Source of the DNA: Ichthyophis bannanicus | Taxonomy: Eukaryota > Chordata > Amphibia > Gymnophiona > Ichthyophiidae | DNA length: 64,000 bases | Direction of reading: 5' to 3' | Assembly: GCA_033557465.1 (NCBI GenBank) | Contig: CM066033.1 | Span: 385,771,289 to 385,835,288, forward strand | Shown here: positions 42,470 through 53,271 of the stretch, in pieces | How the letters are laid out: each line of letters begins with the position of its first letter | Position numbering within the stretch: position 1 is the stretch's first letter | Program-made: the position numbers and the translations under genes | The notes under the pieces: model-generated | The model's input: only the letters and a program-made list of their open reading frames with translations | Database searches by the model: none | Told to the model about the DNA's origin: nothing

Positions 42470-42690
42470 TTTATTTATTTATTTATTTACATTCTCTTAT
42501 ATACTGCGCTATTTTGCATCAGTGCGGTTTACATTGAACAAACTGAAATTACATTGAACAGGGCATTATAACTTGGAGATAACTATTTTACAGGGAACAT
42601 GGGCTATGGAGGGTTAAGTGGCTTGCCCAAGACCACAAGGAGCACCTGTGGGACTAAAAACCCCAGTCCTTCCGGCCCAAGGTTTCAGGG
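42470..42690 (-). mobile_element. L2-like 3' tail
   Basis: A TTTATTTATTTATTTACATT start, TATACTGCGC, and GGCTTGCCCAAGACCACAAG are typical of an L2 3' end read on the minus strand. Confidence 0.6.
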
Positions 42691-43348
42691 AAACCAATTT
42701 CAAAGGACATTGTGCTTTAATATTTTCATGAAGGAACAGTTGCTGCTTTAACTCTGTCATCACAAAAAATGGCCATCTATGTATATATCCCTTATTAATC
42801 ATTAGCTCTGAAAGATTCTCAAGTAATTTTTCTAGCTTGAATTACCTAGGCAGAAACAGAGTAAAACGAAGATGAGGTTTTGTTTGCAAGTTTCTAAAGT
42901 ATGTTAAAAAGTTATTTTTCTAGGCCCTGGCTTTTGATTTTGTTGATTGAAATCTAAAGAATATCCTACCTTTTCTTGCTTACTAACAATTTGCCTTTGA
43001 GATTTTGTTTTGTTTGGGTTTGGGTTTTTTGCAGAAAGGTGCTTGTCGGATTGGGCTTCAACAGCTCTTTTAATTAAATAAATATATCACAAAATTTAAT
43101 TTGCAGATCCAGAGAGAGTGATTTTCAATTTTCAGAAGCTAGCACTTTACTCCAATCTAACTCCATTAGCTCTGACTGATCAAGCTGGACAGACACTGGT
43201 TCTCTTGTGTGCTCCAGGACCGATTCCCTAACTAGCTGAGAAGTAAATACAGAAAGGACTGCAGCAGATGGAACCAAACAGTCACAGGTTTTTCCAATTC
43301 AAGTGAAAAGTTACACAGATAAAAATCAAAACTGGAGTTCCACACAGG
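42691..43348. other. No recognised feature
   Basis: AT-rich, with short T-runs and no supported gene. Confidence 0.4.
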
Positions 43349-43356
43349 TCTACAAG

Positions 43357-43743
43357 CAGGGCCGTACCGAGCATGAATCGTGCCCTGTGCGACTGGCACA
43401 TCGGGTGCACGCGCCACCCCCTCCCTCCCCCCCCGACCTCCATCCAGCCACTTTCTGGAGGGCGGCGGGAGAGAAGAGGCGTACCCGATGTGCAAGTTGC
43501 TGGCACATTAAGCAGATCTGTTCCTCCCTGCTCTGACACCATGTCAGCGCAGGGAGGGACCAGACCTACTTAGCGTGCCGCGAGAAGGCTTAAGGGGCAC
43601 ATTTCAGCTGTCTGCCATTACCTGCCACCGCTGAGAAAAGAAAAAGTGGTGGCGGCAGGCAGCAGCAGACAGCTGAAATGTGCCCCTTAAGCCTCTGCGC
43701 CCTGTGCAGCCGCACCGCTCACACAGGGCTAGGTATGGTCCTG
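43357..43743. mobile_element. hAT-type MITE with 8-bp target duplication
   Basis: Ends CAGGGCCGTACC and GGTATGGTCCTG are inverted copies with two mismatches. Flanks TCTACAAG (43349-43356) and TCTACAAT (43744-43751) match at 7 of 8. The inside is palindromic (GGGGCACATTTCAGCTGTCT near 43600 and its inverse near 43670). Confidence 0.85.
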
Positions 43744-44159
43744 TCTACAATACTTGTGTCTAGGGCAGCAAAACTTGGAGAAGGGGTTTGATAAATTTCC
43801 AGCAGACTGACAATCTTGCCGTAGGCCTCCAAAAGATTCCATCCCCATCCCCCACTCCATTCCAGCGATATAGCTGTCAGCAGTGAGTGTGAGGAATAAG
43901 CTGGTTGTCACAAGCCAGCGCCCTCGGGGCTATGCTCACCGTACTCTGAAGAACATGAGGCAAGACCAGGGGAGGAGGGGATCCAAGAGAAGGAAGGGGG
44001 CAGGATGTCAAAAGGTAAGGGCTTGGAGATTAGGCGGGGCCCTGAGGGGACAATATGGAACCAGCATAGACAGTGCCTATGGCAGCCTCAGCTGAAAGCC
44101 ATCAGTGGTAAAGGCCCGTTAGTCTATTGCACCACAAGTTGCCTCAGGCAAGAGGGACT

Positions 44160-44342
44160 GGGGTTTCTAGTCCCATAGGTGCTCCTTGCGGCCTTGGGCA
44201 AGCCACTTATCCCTCTGTTGCCTCAGGTACAAAATGTAGATTGTGAGCCCTTTGGGGACAAGGGAAATATATACCGTACCTGAATGTACACCGCTTTGAC
44301 CCCATGAAAAGCAGTATATAAGCATCACTAAATAAATAAATA
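44160..44342 (+). mobile_element. L2-like 3' tail
   Basis: It reads GGCCTTGGGCAAGCCACTTA, TGTAGATTGTGAGCCCTTTG, TACCTGAATGTACACCGC and ends in AAATAAATAAAT, the standard L2-type end. Confidence 0.8.
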
Positions 44343-44801
44343 GATCCAGCTGTCTGAACTTTCGGGACTGGTTTTAAGCTAAGCAACACCCTATGCGAAA
44401 AGTGAAATTAGTGCTCTACTACCCTCATTCACCTCTGCATTTTATGGTAGATGGCTTGCATTACTTCATTGCTGTACGGCTGGAATGAAAGCTGGTATCC
44501 AATATAACACCTAGATAGCGTACTTCAATTTTTACGGATAGGTTATCACTGTGAGTGTAAATGGTGGTGAGAAGGTCTGGTCTCTTATTATGAAGAGAAC
44601 TTCAGGTTTTTTTAAAGTTGATGGTGAGGCTGTGATTCAGCAGCCAATGAGCAATGGCGTTAAAGCAGTTGGTGATAACAGTGAAGATTGTCTGTCTGTT
44701 TTGTGGAGAACGGAGCATAGATCATAATGTCGTCTGCGTAAAGATGGTAGAAGACCTAATACTCACAAATGATTTCACAGACTGGTTTTATATATATATA
44801 T

Positions 44802-46248
44802 TGTGGAGGCCCCTGGCCCAGGCAACAGCCTATGACTTAGGGTTGCACTTGTTAGTCCTTTAATTAAAGAGTTTTCTTCCTCATCCAGCGCCGAGGCTGC
44901 TGGGATTTGTAGTTGTGTTGTTTAGAAAAAACAAGTAGTGTGGAGACCGAGGGTTTACAAGGCAAACACAGGAATTTATTTCTTTTTCTAAAGAGCATTA
45001 AGGCTCAACGCAAAACAAACAGGATTCTTTCTCCAAACAATAATCCATAGGCATTTATACCAAACCAAACAATGAAACTGCTTTATGTAGCTTTTTAACA
45101 TGTGTCGCTGTTTTCAAATCATTCAGCAATCAAGCAAGGCTTCGCTTCACACCCAAAAGAAATATCCTTTCGTCAGCAACAGGGTTCTTTAGCATTCCTG
45201 GCTAAACACATTTCTCCCTGTTTTCACACTGCCTTCTAGGACATTCAGGTTATAGGCTTTTCCCTTCTGTTATCCAAGAACTTTTTATTCTGCCTTCTGG
45301 CACAGAGAACAATCCATTACTGAATCTTCAGACCCCTCATCAGATTCGTAATAGTCTATCTGCATTTCCTCAGGACCTGTGTCTGGTAAATCTGGCTTTA
45401 AGCCAACATGAAAAACTTCAGGCTTAATATTCTCTAAAAGTTCCAGAACCTTTCTCCACTGAGGCTTTTCCCTGTGCACAGAGTTTCCACCAGGAACATG
45501 GAGATTCTTTTCTTGCATCAAATGACACAATGCCTCTAACTGGCTTACGGCACTTTTGGCTACCCTTTTATTCACGCACCTTTTTGGAAGTTGCAGCTCT
45601 TTAGCTGGTTCAGGAACTGTTGGCACTGCAGCTTGACCCTTATCAGCACTTCTCTCTGGCACAGCTCTCCTAGTTTTAAAACCAATTGCAGTTTCCCTGC
45701 AATCCTGGCTTTCCTTCTGACTAGGGCTTTCACCTCTGAGATTCCCTCGGAAGTCTCCACCGTTCTCCTCCACGGTGAACTCTCTGGGCCTTTCTCTGGT
45801 GCTTCTCTCCCCACTGAATTTTCCAGTGTTCTCCCTGGTCAGCTCTCTCGAGTGCTGGTTTCCTGTATCTTTCTTTCCAGTGTGCTGCTGCATGAGTCCC
45901 CCTTTCCAGGGTGCTGCTGCGTGTGCTGCCTCTTCCTGGTACTCCTGTTCCTGTTGCCCTCTTTCAGGCTGTTCTCTCTCTCCATCCTCTCCTCCAATAT
46001 TTCCCTGGGTTTATAAGAGTGTCTCTGAACTACCGTGCACTCCCCTTCACCCAGGTGTCCCTCATTAATTTCCAAGCCTGCCCTTGGATTAGCAGAGCTT
46101 GGGTGTGTCCTATCCTCAGTAGCTGCGTGTTTTTTTTTTCTCTGCCTGCAGTTTGAGAGCTACTGATTCCTTGCCTGTCTCTTTCTTTAAAGGTAAATGT
46201 CTGATTTTCTCCCAATTCCATGGGCTCAACCATACTCTCCTCATCACA
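44802..46248 (-). mobile_element. TG...CA-bounded insertion of 1.45 kb, unclassified
   Basis: The insert starts TGTGGAGGCC and ends CTCATCACA (plus strand) within an (AT)n tract of the L2 fragment. TG/CA ends suggest an LTR-type sequence such as a solo LTR or a small LTR element. I find no pair of LTRs, primer-binding site or RT inside. A 202-codon frame lies on the minus strand. Confidence 0.55.
45285..45893 (-). CDS. Unknown 202-residue protein in the 1.45-kb insertion
   Basis: I do not recognise this protein. The first 80 residues are highly charged and rich in Glu, Arg, Ser and Thr. The middle is LPKRCVNKRVAKSAVSQLEA and a possible helix. The end is acidic (DYYESDEGSEDSVMDCSLC). Related charged sequence continues upstream in another frame (45839-46075, REILEERMERENSLKEGNRN), so the gene may be frameshifted. 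It could be a gag-like remnant or a chance frame in a low-complexity region. Confidence 0.35.
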   Translation of the reverse strand: MQQHTGKKDTGNQHSRELTRENTGKFSGERSTRERPREFTVEENGGDFRGNLRGESPSQKESQDCRETAIGFKTRRAVPERSADKGQAAVPTVPEPAKELQLPKRCVNKRVAKSAVSQLEALCHLMQEKNLHVPGGNSVHREKPQWRKVLELLENIKPEVFHVGLKPDLPDTGPEEMQIDYYESDEGSEDSVMDCSLCQKAE

Positions 46249-46944
46249 ATATATATATATATTGAAGAGTAAAGCAGATAGGGTAGAGCTCTGTGGAACA
46301 CCCTGTCTTTGGGTGTATGGTGGGGATGTGTCAGGTCCAATGTGTACGTATTGTTGGCATCCTGTCTGGAATGAATGAAACCATTAGAGTGCTGACCCTC
46401 GTATTCCAATGTTTTGAAGGTGTTGTAGGAGTATATCATGACAAATCATGTCAAATGCAGCTGCAGCGCCCTCTGCCTAAATAATCCTGAATAAGATAAC
46501 ACCGTTAATTGTCCATTGACTTTCTGTGCTTGCTGTATGAGAATAATTCCTGATTATTAGTTAGATGTATTTTTGATTTGAATGTACTTGTGATTTTATT
46601 ATTTGTATATTTATATTTGTTGTACTGGTGATTATATGAGGAATATTATTTTGTGATCTGCTTAGAATTGAAAGTCTTAATACATTTGTATTATACCTAA
46701 TTGACTATAAGTAATATGTGTAGTCAACTTGGGGATGGATGTGGCACCAATTTTAATAAAGGAGGGGGAGTTATTTAAGCATAGGAACAAATAAAAAAGT
46801 GTTTATCAATTCCATGCAGGGGGGTGCCACTAGCAGGGCTGACCCATCCATTGTGCAGGAATGTTATTCGCACAGGGCCCCGTGCTTTAGGGGGCCCCGT
46901 GCCAACATGCTGCAAATGGTGTTTGGCTTCCGATCTTTGCAGGG

Positions 46945-47225
46945 CCAGCTTCAGAGGGAGCCGGGTAGGGCCGAGGCTGTGGCTCACCTCAGTACAGCCA
47001 CTGGACTGAAGAGTGGGATTTTCCATCACTGAGTCCAGCGGCTGTGTTCTTGTGGAGCCTGCTGAGTGCCGAGAAACAGGAAATGCCCTTTAGCCTCCAG
47101 TGCACCAGCAGGCTCCACGAGAACACAGCTGCTGGACTCAGTGAAGAAAAACCCTGCTCTTCAGGCCAGCGCCTGTACAGAGGTGAGCTAGGGCCTTGGC
47201 CTTCCCCAGCTCCCTCTGAAGCTGG
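46945..47225. repeat. Foldback element with 125-bp arms
   Basis: The left arm (46945-47069) and the right arm (47102-47225) are inverted copies with scattered mismatches, with a 32-base spacer. The word GTGGAGCCTGCTGAGTGC pairs with GCACCAGCAGGCTCCAC. Outside the arms GGCCCCGTGCC (about 46903-46913) pairs with GGCACGGGGC near 47232, so the whole structure may be longer. Confidence 0.85.
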
Positions 47226-47261
47226 TCAGAGAGGCACGGGGCTCTTCAGGGATGGGAGTGG

Positions 47262-47540
47262 GCTAAGACTGGAAATGGGATGATGGGGGGGCTTGGACTG
47301 GAAATGGACTGATTGTGGGGGCTTGGAATGGAAATGGATCGATGGGGGGGCTAGGATAGGACTGGAAAGGGCTGATGGGAGGGCTAGGATTGGAAATGGG
47401 CTGATGGGGGACTTGGACTGGAAATGGGCTGATGGAGGGGCTAGGATAGGACTGGAAATAGCTGATGAGGAGGCTAGGATTGGAAATGGGCGAATGGGGG
47501 GGCTGGGATTGGAAATGGACTGATATGAGGGGATAGGAAA
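47262..47540. repeat. Minisatellite, units about 32-40 bp
   Basis: Seven or more degenerate tandem units built on GGGGCTAGGATTGGAAATGG and GCTGATGGGGG. The 76-codon frame inside is an artefact of the repeat. Confidence 0.85.
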
Positions 47541-48104
47541 ATGGGACTAGAAGGAAGCAGATGCTGGGGGGGGCTGGAACTAGAAGGGAGCTGATATTGG
47601 GGAGGACTAGAAGGGGATGGGACTGGGGGAGTGAGGATGGAGAGGGGAAAAGATATTTTGTGTGGGAGGAAAGAAAGATCTACAATTGGCCACGTATTGG
47701 GAGAGCAAGCGGGGATTGAGGATGGAGGTGTGAAATTTGAGTGGATGAAAAAGGAATAAAGAAAGAAATGGAGGAAAGAGCAAAAGGGGAAAGATCAGTA
47801 TGTTGGAGCAGATGTAGAGAAAGAATGGAAAAACCTAGAAGAGAGAAGAAAGGACAAATGGACAGCAGACAATGAAGAATTAGCAGAAGACACAAAGAAA
47901 ACAGAAGAAAGCGACTGGGACAATTGTGATGGAAAAAATAAATGCCCAAACAACAAAAAGGCAGAAAAATACTATTTTATTTTGTATTTATTAACTAGAA
48001 TACGTCAGCTCTGGGAAATGTGCATCGCTAAAGTCATTACGTTTTGTTTAGTACAAGAGGAATTAAATTATAAATTATTTCTCCAATGTTGTTGTATATT
48101 CCAA

Positions 48105-48440
48105 GTTTGGCTTTTGGGGTTCCCAATTTAATTATTGTCTTCATATTTCTAAATTGTGATCCCTTGTTCTATATTTGCTGATGGTCTATGTTTTGCATGT
48201 GGAACCGAGCTGCAGTATTCTGTTCATGTAATTTCTATGTGACAGTCCCACTTGTTCCCTTTCCCCAGTAGGAGATGTATTGGTATTCTCTGAGATGCAT
48301 TGGTTTAATATTTGCAATTGTTGCCTTTTGGTAGGTAGGGTTTGGTGCTTTGTGAGTCCTGGTAGTGCTGTTATGATATGGTGGGTTTGCTATGGGTTCT
48401 AAATGAGCAGGGTTTGTAGTACTTCCTAATGTGCCTGGCA
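48105..48440. repeat. Diverged repeat, copy 1
   Basis: It shares long runs with 50755-51045, for example CAGTAGGAGATGTATTGGTA and AGCTGCAGTATTCTGTTCAT. Its class is unknown. Confidence 0.75.
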
Positions 48441-48518
48441 GTTGGCACTGGAGTATAGTAATGTAGAAATCTGGTAATCCTCACTGCCTATGCAAATGGT
48501 ATTCAGACACTCATTAAG

Positions 48519-48644
48519 AGGCATGTTTACTAAACGTTGATGCGCATTCACAAATGTTAATGTGTGCTAAGTGCAGGAACACTCGTTTATTTCTATTGGT
48601 GCAGTGGCACTTAACGCACATTATTATTTAGTAAACATGCCCCT
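48519..48644. mobile_element. Short MITE with GGCATGTTTACTAAA ends
   Basis: The left end GGCATGTTTACTAAAC is inverted at the right end TTTAGTAAACATGCCCCT. The ends resemble those of the 3.76-kb element at 23184. Confidence 0.75.
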
Positions 48645-48818
48645 GAGTCATGTGAAGGGCTCTTTTGAAAGCCGCCTAAAATTTTAGTTGGCAACATATA
48701 CATTTTAAAATAAAATAAATTAAATTTATGCAAATGAGTCCCAGTGAATATGCAAATGAGGCCCCACAAAGATTCTCCGCAAATGGTCCCGCACCACCCT
48801 TGGGCTGCCCCTGGCCAC

Positions 48819-48990
48819 CAGGGTGGCCCCAGAATTGGTTCAAGATGTTTGCACCCTAAGCCAACCTGAAGTCTTCTGCCCACCCCCGACAGAATCTATT
48901 GTTTAGCTTTGAATGCTCTGCTCTTTGCTGCCCCCAGATGCTGCCGCCCTAGGTGACCACCTAGTTTGCCCAATGATAGGGTCGTCCCTG
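48819..48990. mobile_element. hAT-like MITE remnant (CTAGGTGACC subterminal)
   Basis: Ends CAGGGTGGCCC and GGGTCGTCCCTG are imperfect inverted copies. CCCTAGGTGACCACCTAG near the right end marks the family at 5500-6072. No target duplication found. Confidence 0.5.
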
Positions 48991-49203
48991 ATGACACTAC
49001 ACCCATTGCACCCATCACTGTTATGCTGCTGAATCAATCCAGATGCAAGGAGTAGGCAGGACATTTAGGATAAGCTACTTGCTTGCTGATGATTCTGGTG
49101 TTCCAGTGGATGGAGACTCGGGGAATGTATAATCCAATCAGAAAGGGGGGGGGGGGATCCCTCATTCTTGTTGTCCATTCATCCACTGTGTCTGTCCCAT
49201 CGT

Positions 49204-49390
49204 GAGGACATTCCATGCATCCACCACCCTTTCAGTGAAAAAGTATTTCCTGTGCTGCTTTTAAGTTTACTGCCTTCTGGAAATACTTTTTCATTGAAAG
49301 GGTGGTGGATGCTTGGAATGTCCTCCCAATGGATGTGGTGGGGGCAAATGCAGTGATGGAATTCAAAATGGCATGTGACCGTGTCTGTGT
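49204..49390. repeat. CR1-derived hairpin: inverted 47-bp arms
   Basis: Arm 49204-49250 is the inverse of 49279-49325 at 45 of 47 positions. Both arms code, each on its own strand, for a CR1 C-terminal segment like YFFIERVVDAWN. The right arm goes on in the plus direction to about 49390 (VLPMDVVGANAVMEFKMA). It looks like a LINE 3' piece with an inverted end. Confidence 0.85.
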
Positions 49391-50109
49391 TTAAGCAAAT
49401 TTAAATATCTTTTAATAGAGGGGGCTGACCTATGGAGCAGCAGGTACAACCCTAAACACAGGTGTAGAGGGGGTGGAGGTGACCTGCACAGAGCTGCAGT
49501 TATGACCACTCTAGCCACCTTGGAACTACAAATCCTTTGCTTTGGGATGTAAGTTCAAAACCAGGACTGGTCAAAAGGTCTGCACAGTTCTGGGTGGGAT
49601 GGCTGAGCTTCCATCATTTTTGTGGGGACATGTTGAGGTTTTGGAGCTCTATGCATTATTCTTGTGGGGCCGTGTGATGTAACATAACACCCCCCCCCCC
49701 CTCCCACAAGAATAATGATGGGCTGGCTTAGCATAGAAGGAAATCCATTTCTGTTTCTAGTTCTCAAGTTCTGCACTGTGTAGAGTGGTTTCTTGAGGTT
49801 TCATTTCAGCTTCTGTCTGTGCATCTATAATACGTGATTAACTTGTTCTGTATTTAGTGAAGGTCTATGACCTTGGTTCTGTGTGTATCTGAAGTGAGGT
49901 ATTCTGCAAATGCAGGGTTGGGCAACCTGCAGCTCTCCGCTCCATCTGCCCCCAGCAGCTCATGGGCTCTCTTTGCTACATTAATACCCCTGTTTTCCCC
50001 ATAATTATACCGTTTTATTTTTGCTCATTCTTTTGTAGAAGGTCTTTGTTTTTCTCTCTCAGTTTTTGGAAATGTGCATCTGCTATCTTTTGGATTTTGT
50101 ACAGTACCT

Positions 50110-50707
50110 ACTTGGATCAACTATCAATAAAGAAGCAACAAGCAGTCAAGAAATCAGACGACGCATTGCTCTTGGCAGAATGGCTATGAAAGACCTAGAT
50201 AAGATTCTCAAGAGCAGAGATGTCTCTCTCCATACAAAGATTCGACTTGTTCAAGCCATGGTATTTTCAATATCATCATATGGATGTGAAAGCTGGACAT
50301 TGAAAAAGATAGACAGGAAGAAAATTGATGCCTTTGAATTATGGTGCTGGCGGCGAATACTGTGTATACCATGGACTGCCCGAAGAACAAACCAGTCTGT
50401 ACTAGAGGAGATAAAACCTAAGCTTTCTTTAGAAGCTCAGATGACAAGACTTCGACTTTCATACTTTGGACACATCATGCGGAGAGAGAGATCATTAGAG
50501 AAAGACATCATGCTTGGCAAGATAGAAGGTCAACGCAAAAGAGGAAGGCCAGCAATGAGATGGATCGATACAATAACAGCAGCTACGGGTACCAGTCTGT
50601 CAACAATAAGCCGCCTGACTGAAAACCGAACACAATTTAGGATGGCTATCCAGAGAGTCGCCATGAGTCGACTCCGACTCGACGGCACTTAACAACAACA
50701 ACAACAG
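50110..50707 (+). mobile_element. RTE-type LINE, 3' end
   Basis: The plus strand codes for the C-terminal end of an RTE polymerase protein and then ends in GACTCGACGGCACTTAACAA with an (AAC)n tail at 50691-50707. A 7-bp direct repeat ACAGTAC occurs just left of the element and directly after the tail, a possible target duplication. Confidence 0.85.
50114..50692 (+). pseudogene. RTE polymerase C-terminal domain
   Basis: The open stretch (from EATSSQEIRRRIALGRMAM) has the family signature YGCESWTLKK, ELWCWRRILCIPWTARRTN, LSYFGHIMRRE, GRPAMRWIDTITAATG and RVAMSRLRLDGT up to the end. The reverse transcriptase core and the endonuclease are missing, so this is a 5'-truncated copy. The frame itself is undamaged. 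Confidence 0.88.
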
Positions 50708-50754
50708 TACAGAAGGGAGTGCATTTCTGCTTCCTCTTTCTTTGGGATGATGTC

Positions 50755-51045
50755 TGGATCATGGGGTTTCCAATTTAGTGTTTGTCTACGTATTTCTATT
50801 TTTAAATTGGGATCCCTTGTCTGTGTTTGGTGATAGTCTATGTTTTATGTGTGTGACCAAGCTGCAGTATTCTGTTCATGTAGTTTCTATGTAACAGTCC
50901 CACTTGTTCTCTTTCCCCAGTAGGAGATGTATTGGTATTCTCTGAGAGTATTGGTTTAAGATTTGCAGTGTTGCCTTTTGATAGGTAGGGTTTGGTGCTG
51001 TGTGAGTTCTGGTAGTATTGTTATATGGTAGGTTTGCTAGAAGTG
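50755..51045. repeat. Diverged repeat, copy 2
   Basis: Direct copy of 48105-48440 with many substitutions and small indels. It begins just after the RTE insertion. Confidence 0.75.
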
Positions 51046-51937
51046 TGTGCTGTTCCATTTTGGCTGTCGGGAGGGGAGAGGGGAGGGGAGTGCTAGCTCA
51101 TCTCTCGCCTCAAGCTGCAGATTGTCTTGAGCCGCTGCTGCTGGCCTCAGTCTCACATTTAGAACATAGACTCTCACCAAAAATAGAAATATGAAGACAA
51201 AAATTCCACTGAACCCCCGAGAAGCCAGACGCTGCATGACCTGCAACACCAGAGAAACAGAAAGAGAGCATGTTAATTAAGAAACTGACATATGCCAAAC
51301 ACTAAATTGAAAATAAAATTATTTTTTCTACCTTTGTTGTCTGACCATTTTATTTTTTGACTGAACTGGTTGCAATCTCTTTTCCACACTTCTTATGCCC
51401 ATTTCTTCTCTTTCCTCTCATCTTCCTTTTTTCCTTCTCTACATGTCTTTGCCATTGGTCTTTCTTTTTTATCTTGTTTTCCTTTCTTCTGTGTCTCTGT
51501 CCACTAATATCCAGATTTTACTCCTCACTCTCCACTCCTATGTCTCATGCTTTTTACCTCTCACCTATTACCAGCTTTTCATCTCCCATTCTTACCCCCT
51601 CTCTAGTGCGCCCATCGCCGTCGCTGTCTCTCTCCTTCCCCTGCTTTCTGTATCCTCTCTACCATTACCCATTCTCTAGTTTATGTTTATGTTTATTAAA
51701 ACTTTATATACCGCCCGATACAGTTAGCATCTGGGCGGTTCACAATACATAAAATTGATTAAAAAGAGAGGGCTGCGAAAAAGAGCCAGAAAAGGAATGC
51801 CATAAAATCAAAAGAAAAGGGATAGAAACAGCGAGCAGTCGGGGGACAAAGATGGGTAACAAAAGGAAAGAGGGAGAAACACAGCAACAACATCGAAGGT
51901 GAATGTAGGACAGGGGCAGGGATATAGCGTCACAAGC

Positions 51938-52631
51938 CTAGGGAGGGGAGGAGGGTGGGGCAGGAAGAGAAAGATTAAATGCAGAGCAGAAAAGATGAGT
52001 TTTCAGGTTGGCTTTGAAGGACGAGTAGGAGGTTTCTAGACGTAGAGAGGGGGGAAGGGAATTCCAGAGCCTTGGACCAAGAAAGAAGAAAGCAGAAGAC
52101 CAAGTGGATTCTAGGTGTGCTTGGGGGGGGGGGGGGTAGAAACATACGGTTAGCATGGATAGAACGTAGAGGTCGATGAGGGGTATGAAGGTGAACCTGG
52201 CTGGCAAGATACAGGGGGATACCTGAGTGGATCACCCTGTGTACAAAAATAAGGATTTTAAACTGAACACGAAAGACAACAGGAAGCCAATGAAAATGTA
52301 TTAACAGAGGAGTGACATGATCGAACCGTGAAGCATGGGAGAGGACACGAACAGCAGCATTCTGAACACGTTGAAGACGACAAATTTGGGATTGAGGGAG
52401 ACCAGCAAGACAAACATTACAATAATCAAGACGGGACATAACAAGAGAGATGATGAGAGTAGTCATAGAAGAAACGGTAAGAAAAGGACGTACGGCGCGG
52501 AGCTGTTTTAAGGCAAAGAACGAACGTTGAACAACTGAAGAGATATGTTCTTTGAAGGAAAGAGAAGAGTCAAGAATCACACCCAAGTACCGCAGGGAGG
52601 AGACGGCGGGGATGGGTGAAGAAGAAAACAA
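51938..52631 (-). pseudogene. L2 reverse transcriptase, thumb and C-terminus
   Basis: The frame has RYLGVILDSSLSFKEHI, MSRLDYCNVCLAGLPQ, RLQRVQNAAVRVL and FHWLPVVFRVQFKI. The end (RLWNSLPPSLRLETS) is in a second frame because of the poly-G/C run. Confidence 0.85.
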
Positions 52632-52789
52632 GGGAGTGAGGGTAGGAGGGGGATTACCAAAAGTGAACCAGATAGCTGAAGTTTTGGAGAGATTAATATG
52701 AAGAAAATTCGTTGAGAGCCAAGAGGCTACAGAGGAAAGACAGGTGTTAAAGGCAGTGATGGGTGCAGCAGAATCAGTGTGATAAAGGA

Positions 52790-53249
52790 GAAAAATGTCA
52801 TCCGCGTAGTAATAGGCAGAAACACCGTGCTACTGAACAAGGAGGGCAAGGGGAGCTAAGAAAACATTGAAAAGAAGAGGAGCAAGAACAGAGCCTTGAG
52901 GAACACCACAGGGAAGGAAAGTAGAAGGAGAGGACCCTGAACCAGTTCGAACTGAGAAAGTACGGCTGAACAAAAAAGAGTGAAACCAACGAAGAACCAA
53001 GCTGGAAAGACCGGCATCCTGAAGGCGAGATAGTAGAGTGCGGTGGTCAACTAGATCGAAAGCAGCCAAAAGATCCAGAGAGACAGCAAGTGAGAATAGA
53101 CCGCGATCGTGAGCAGAGTGCAAATCACTGAGGAGAGACAGAAGAACAGATTCTGTGCTATGACCCGGACGGAAACCTGATTGATGTGGATGAAGAGTGA
53201 GAGAGACCTCGAGGTGAGAGGAGAGCTGGGAGAAGACCAGTTTTTCCAA
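52790..53249 (-). pseudogene. L2 reverse transcriptase, finger and palm
   Basis: It reads MEKLVFSQLSSHL, HQSGFRPGHSTES, then SLDLLAAFDLVDH (normally an Asp-Ser-Ala-type motif) and [20 protein letters not shown]. The catalytic YADD box is read from about 52795-52806 (minus strand TACGCGGATGAC) after a frame interruption just upstream. Confidence 0.85.
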
Positions 53250-53271
53250 GAGCTTAGAGAGAAAAGGGAGA

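Larger units (their letters stand above)
44470..46450 (-). mobile_element. L2-like LINE RT fragment, split by a 1.45-kb insertion
   Basis: On the minus strand the right part (46249-46450) codes for a GVPQ-type motif (QGVPQSSTLSALLFNI). The left part (44470-44801) codes for YADDIMIY and later thumb sequence. The two join naturally over an (AT)n tract into which the other element inserted. No continuous frame remains. Confidence 0.75.

Noticed and set aside
45591..46016. 141-codon plus-strand frame with hydrophobic segments
   Set aside because: Antisense of the low-complexity charged frame at 45285-45893; hydrophobic look comes from reversed Glu/Arg codons.
47293..47523. 76-codon frame with a repeated GLEMD-like unit
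   Set aside because: It is a translated minisatellite.
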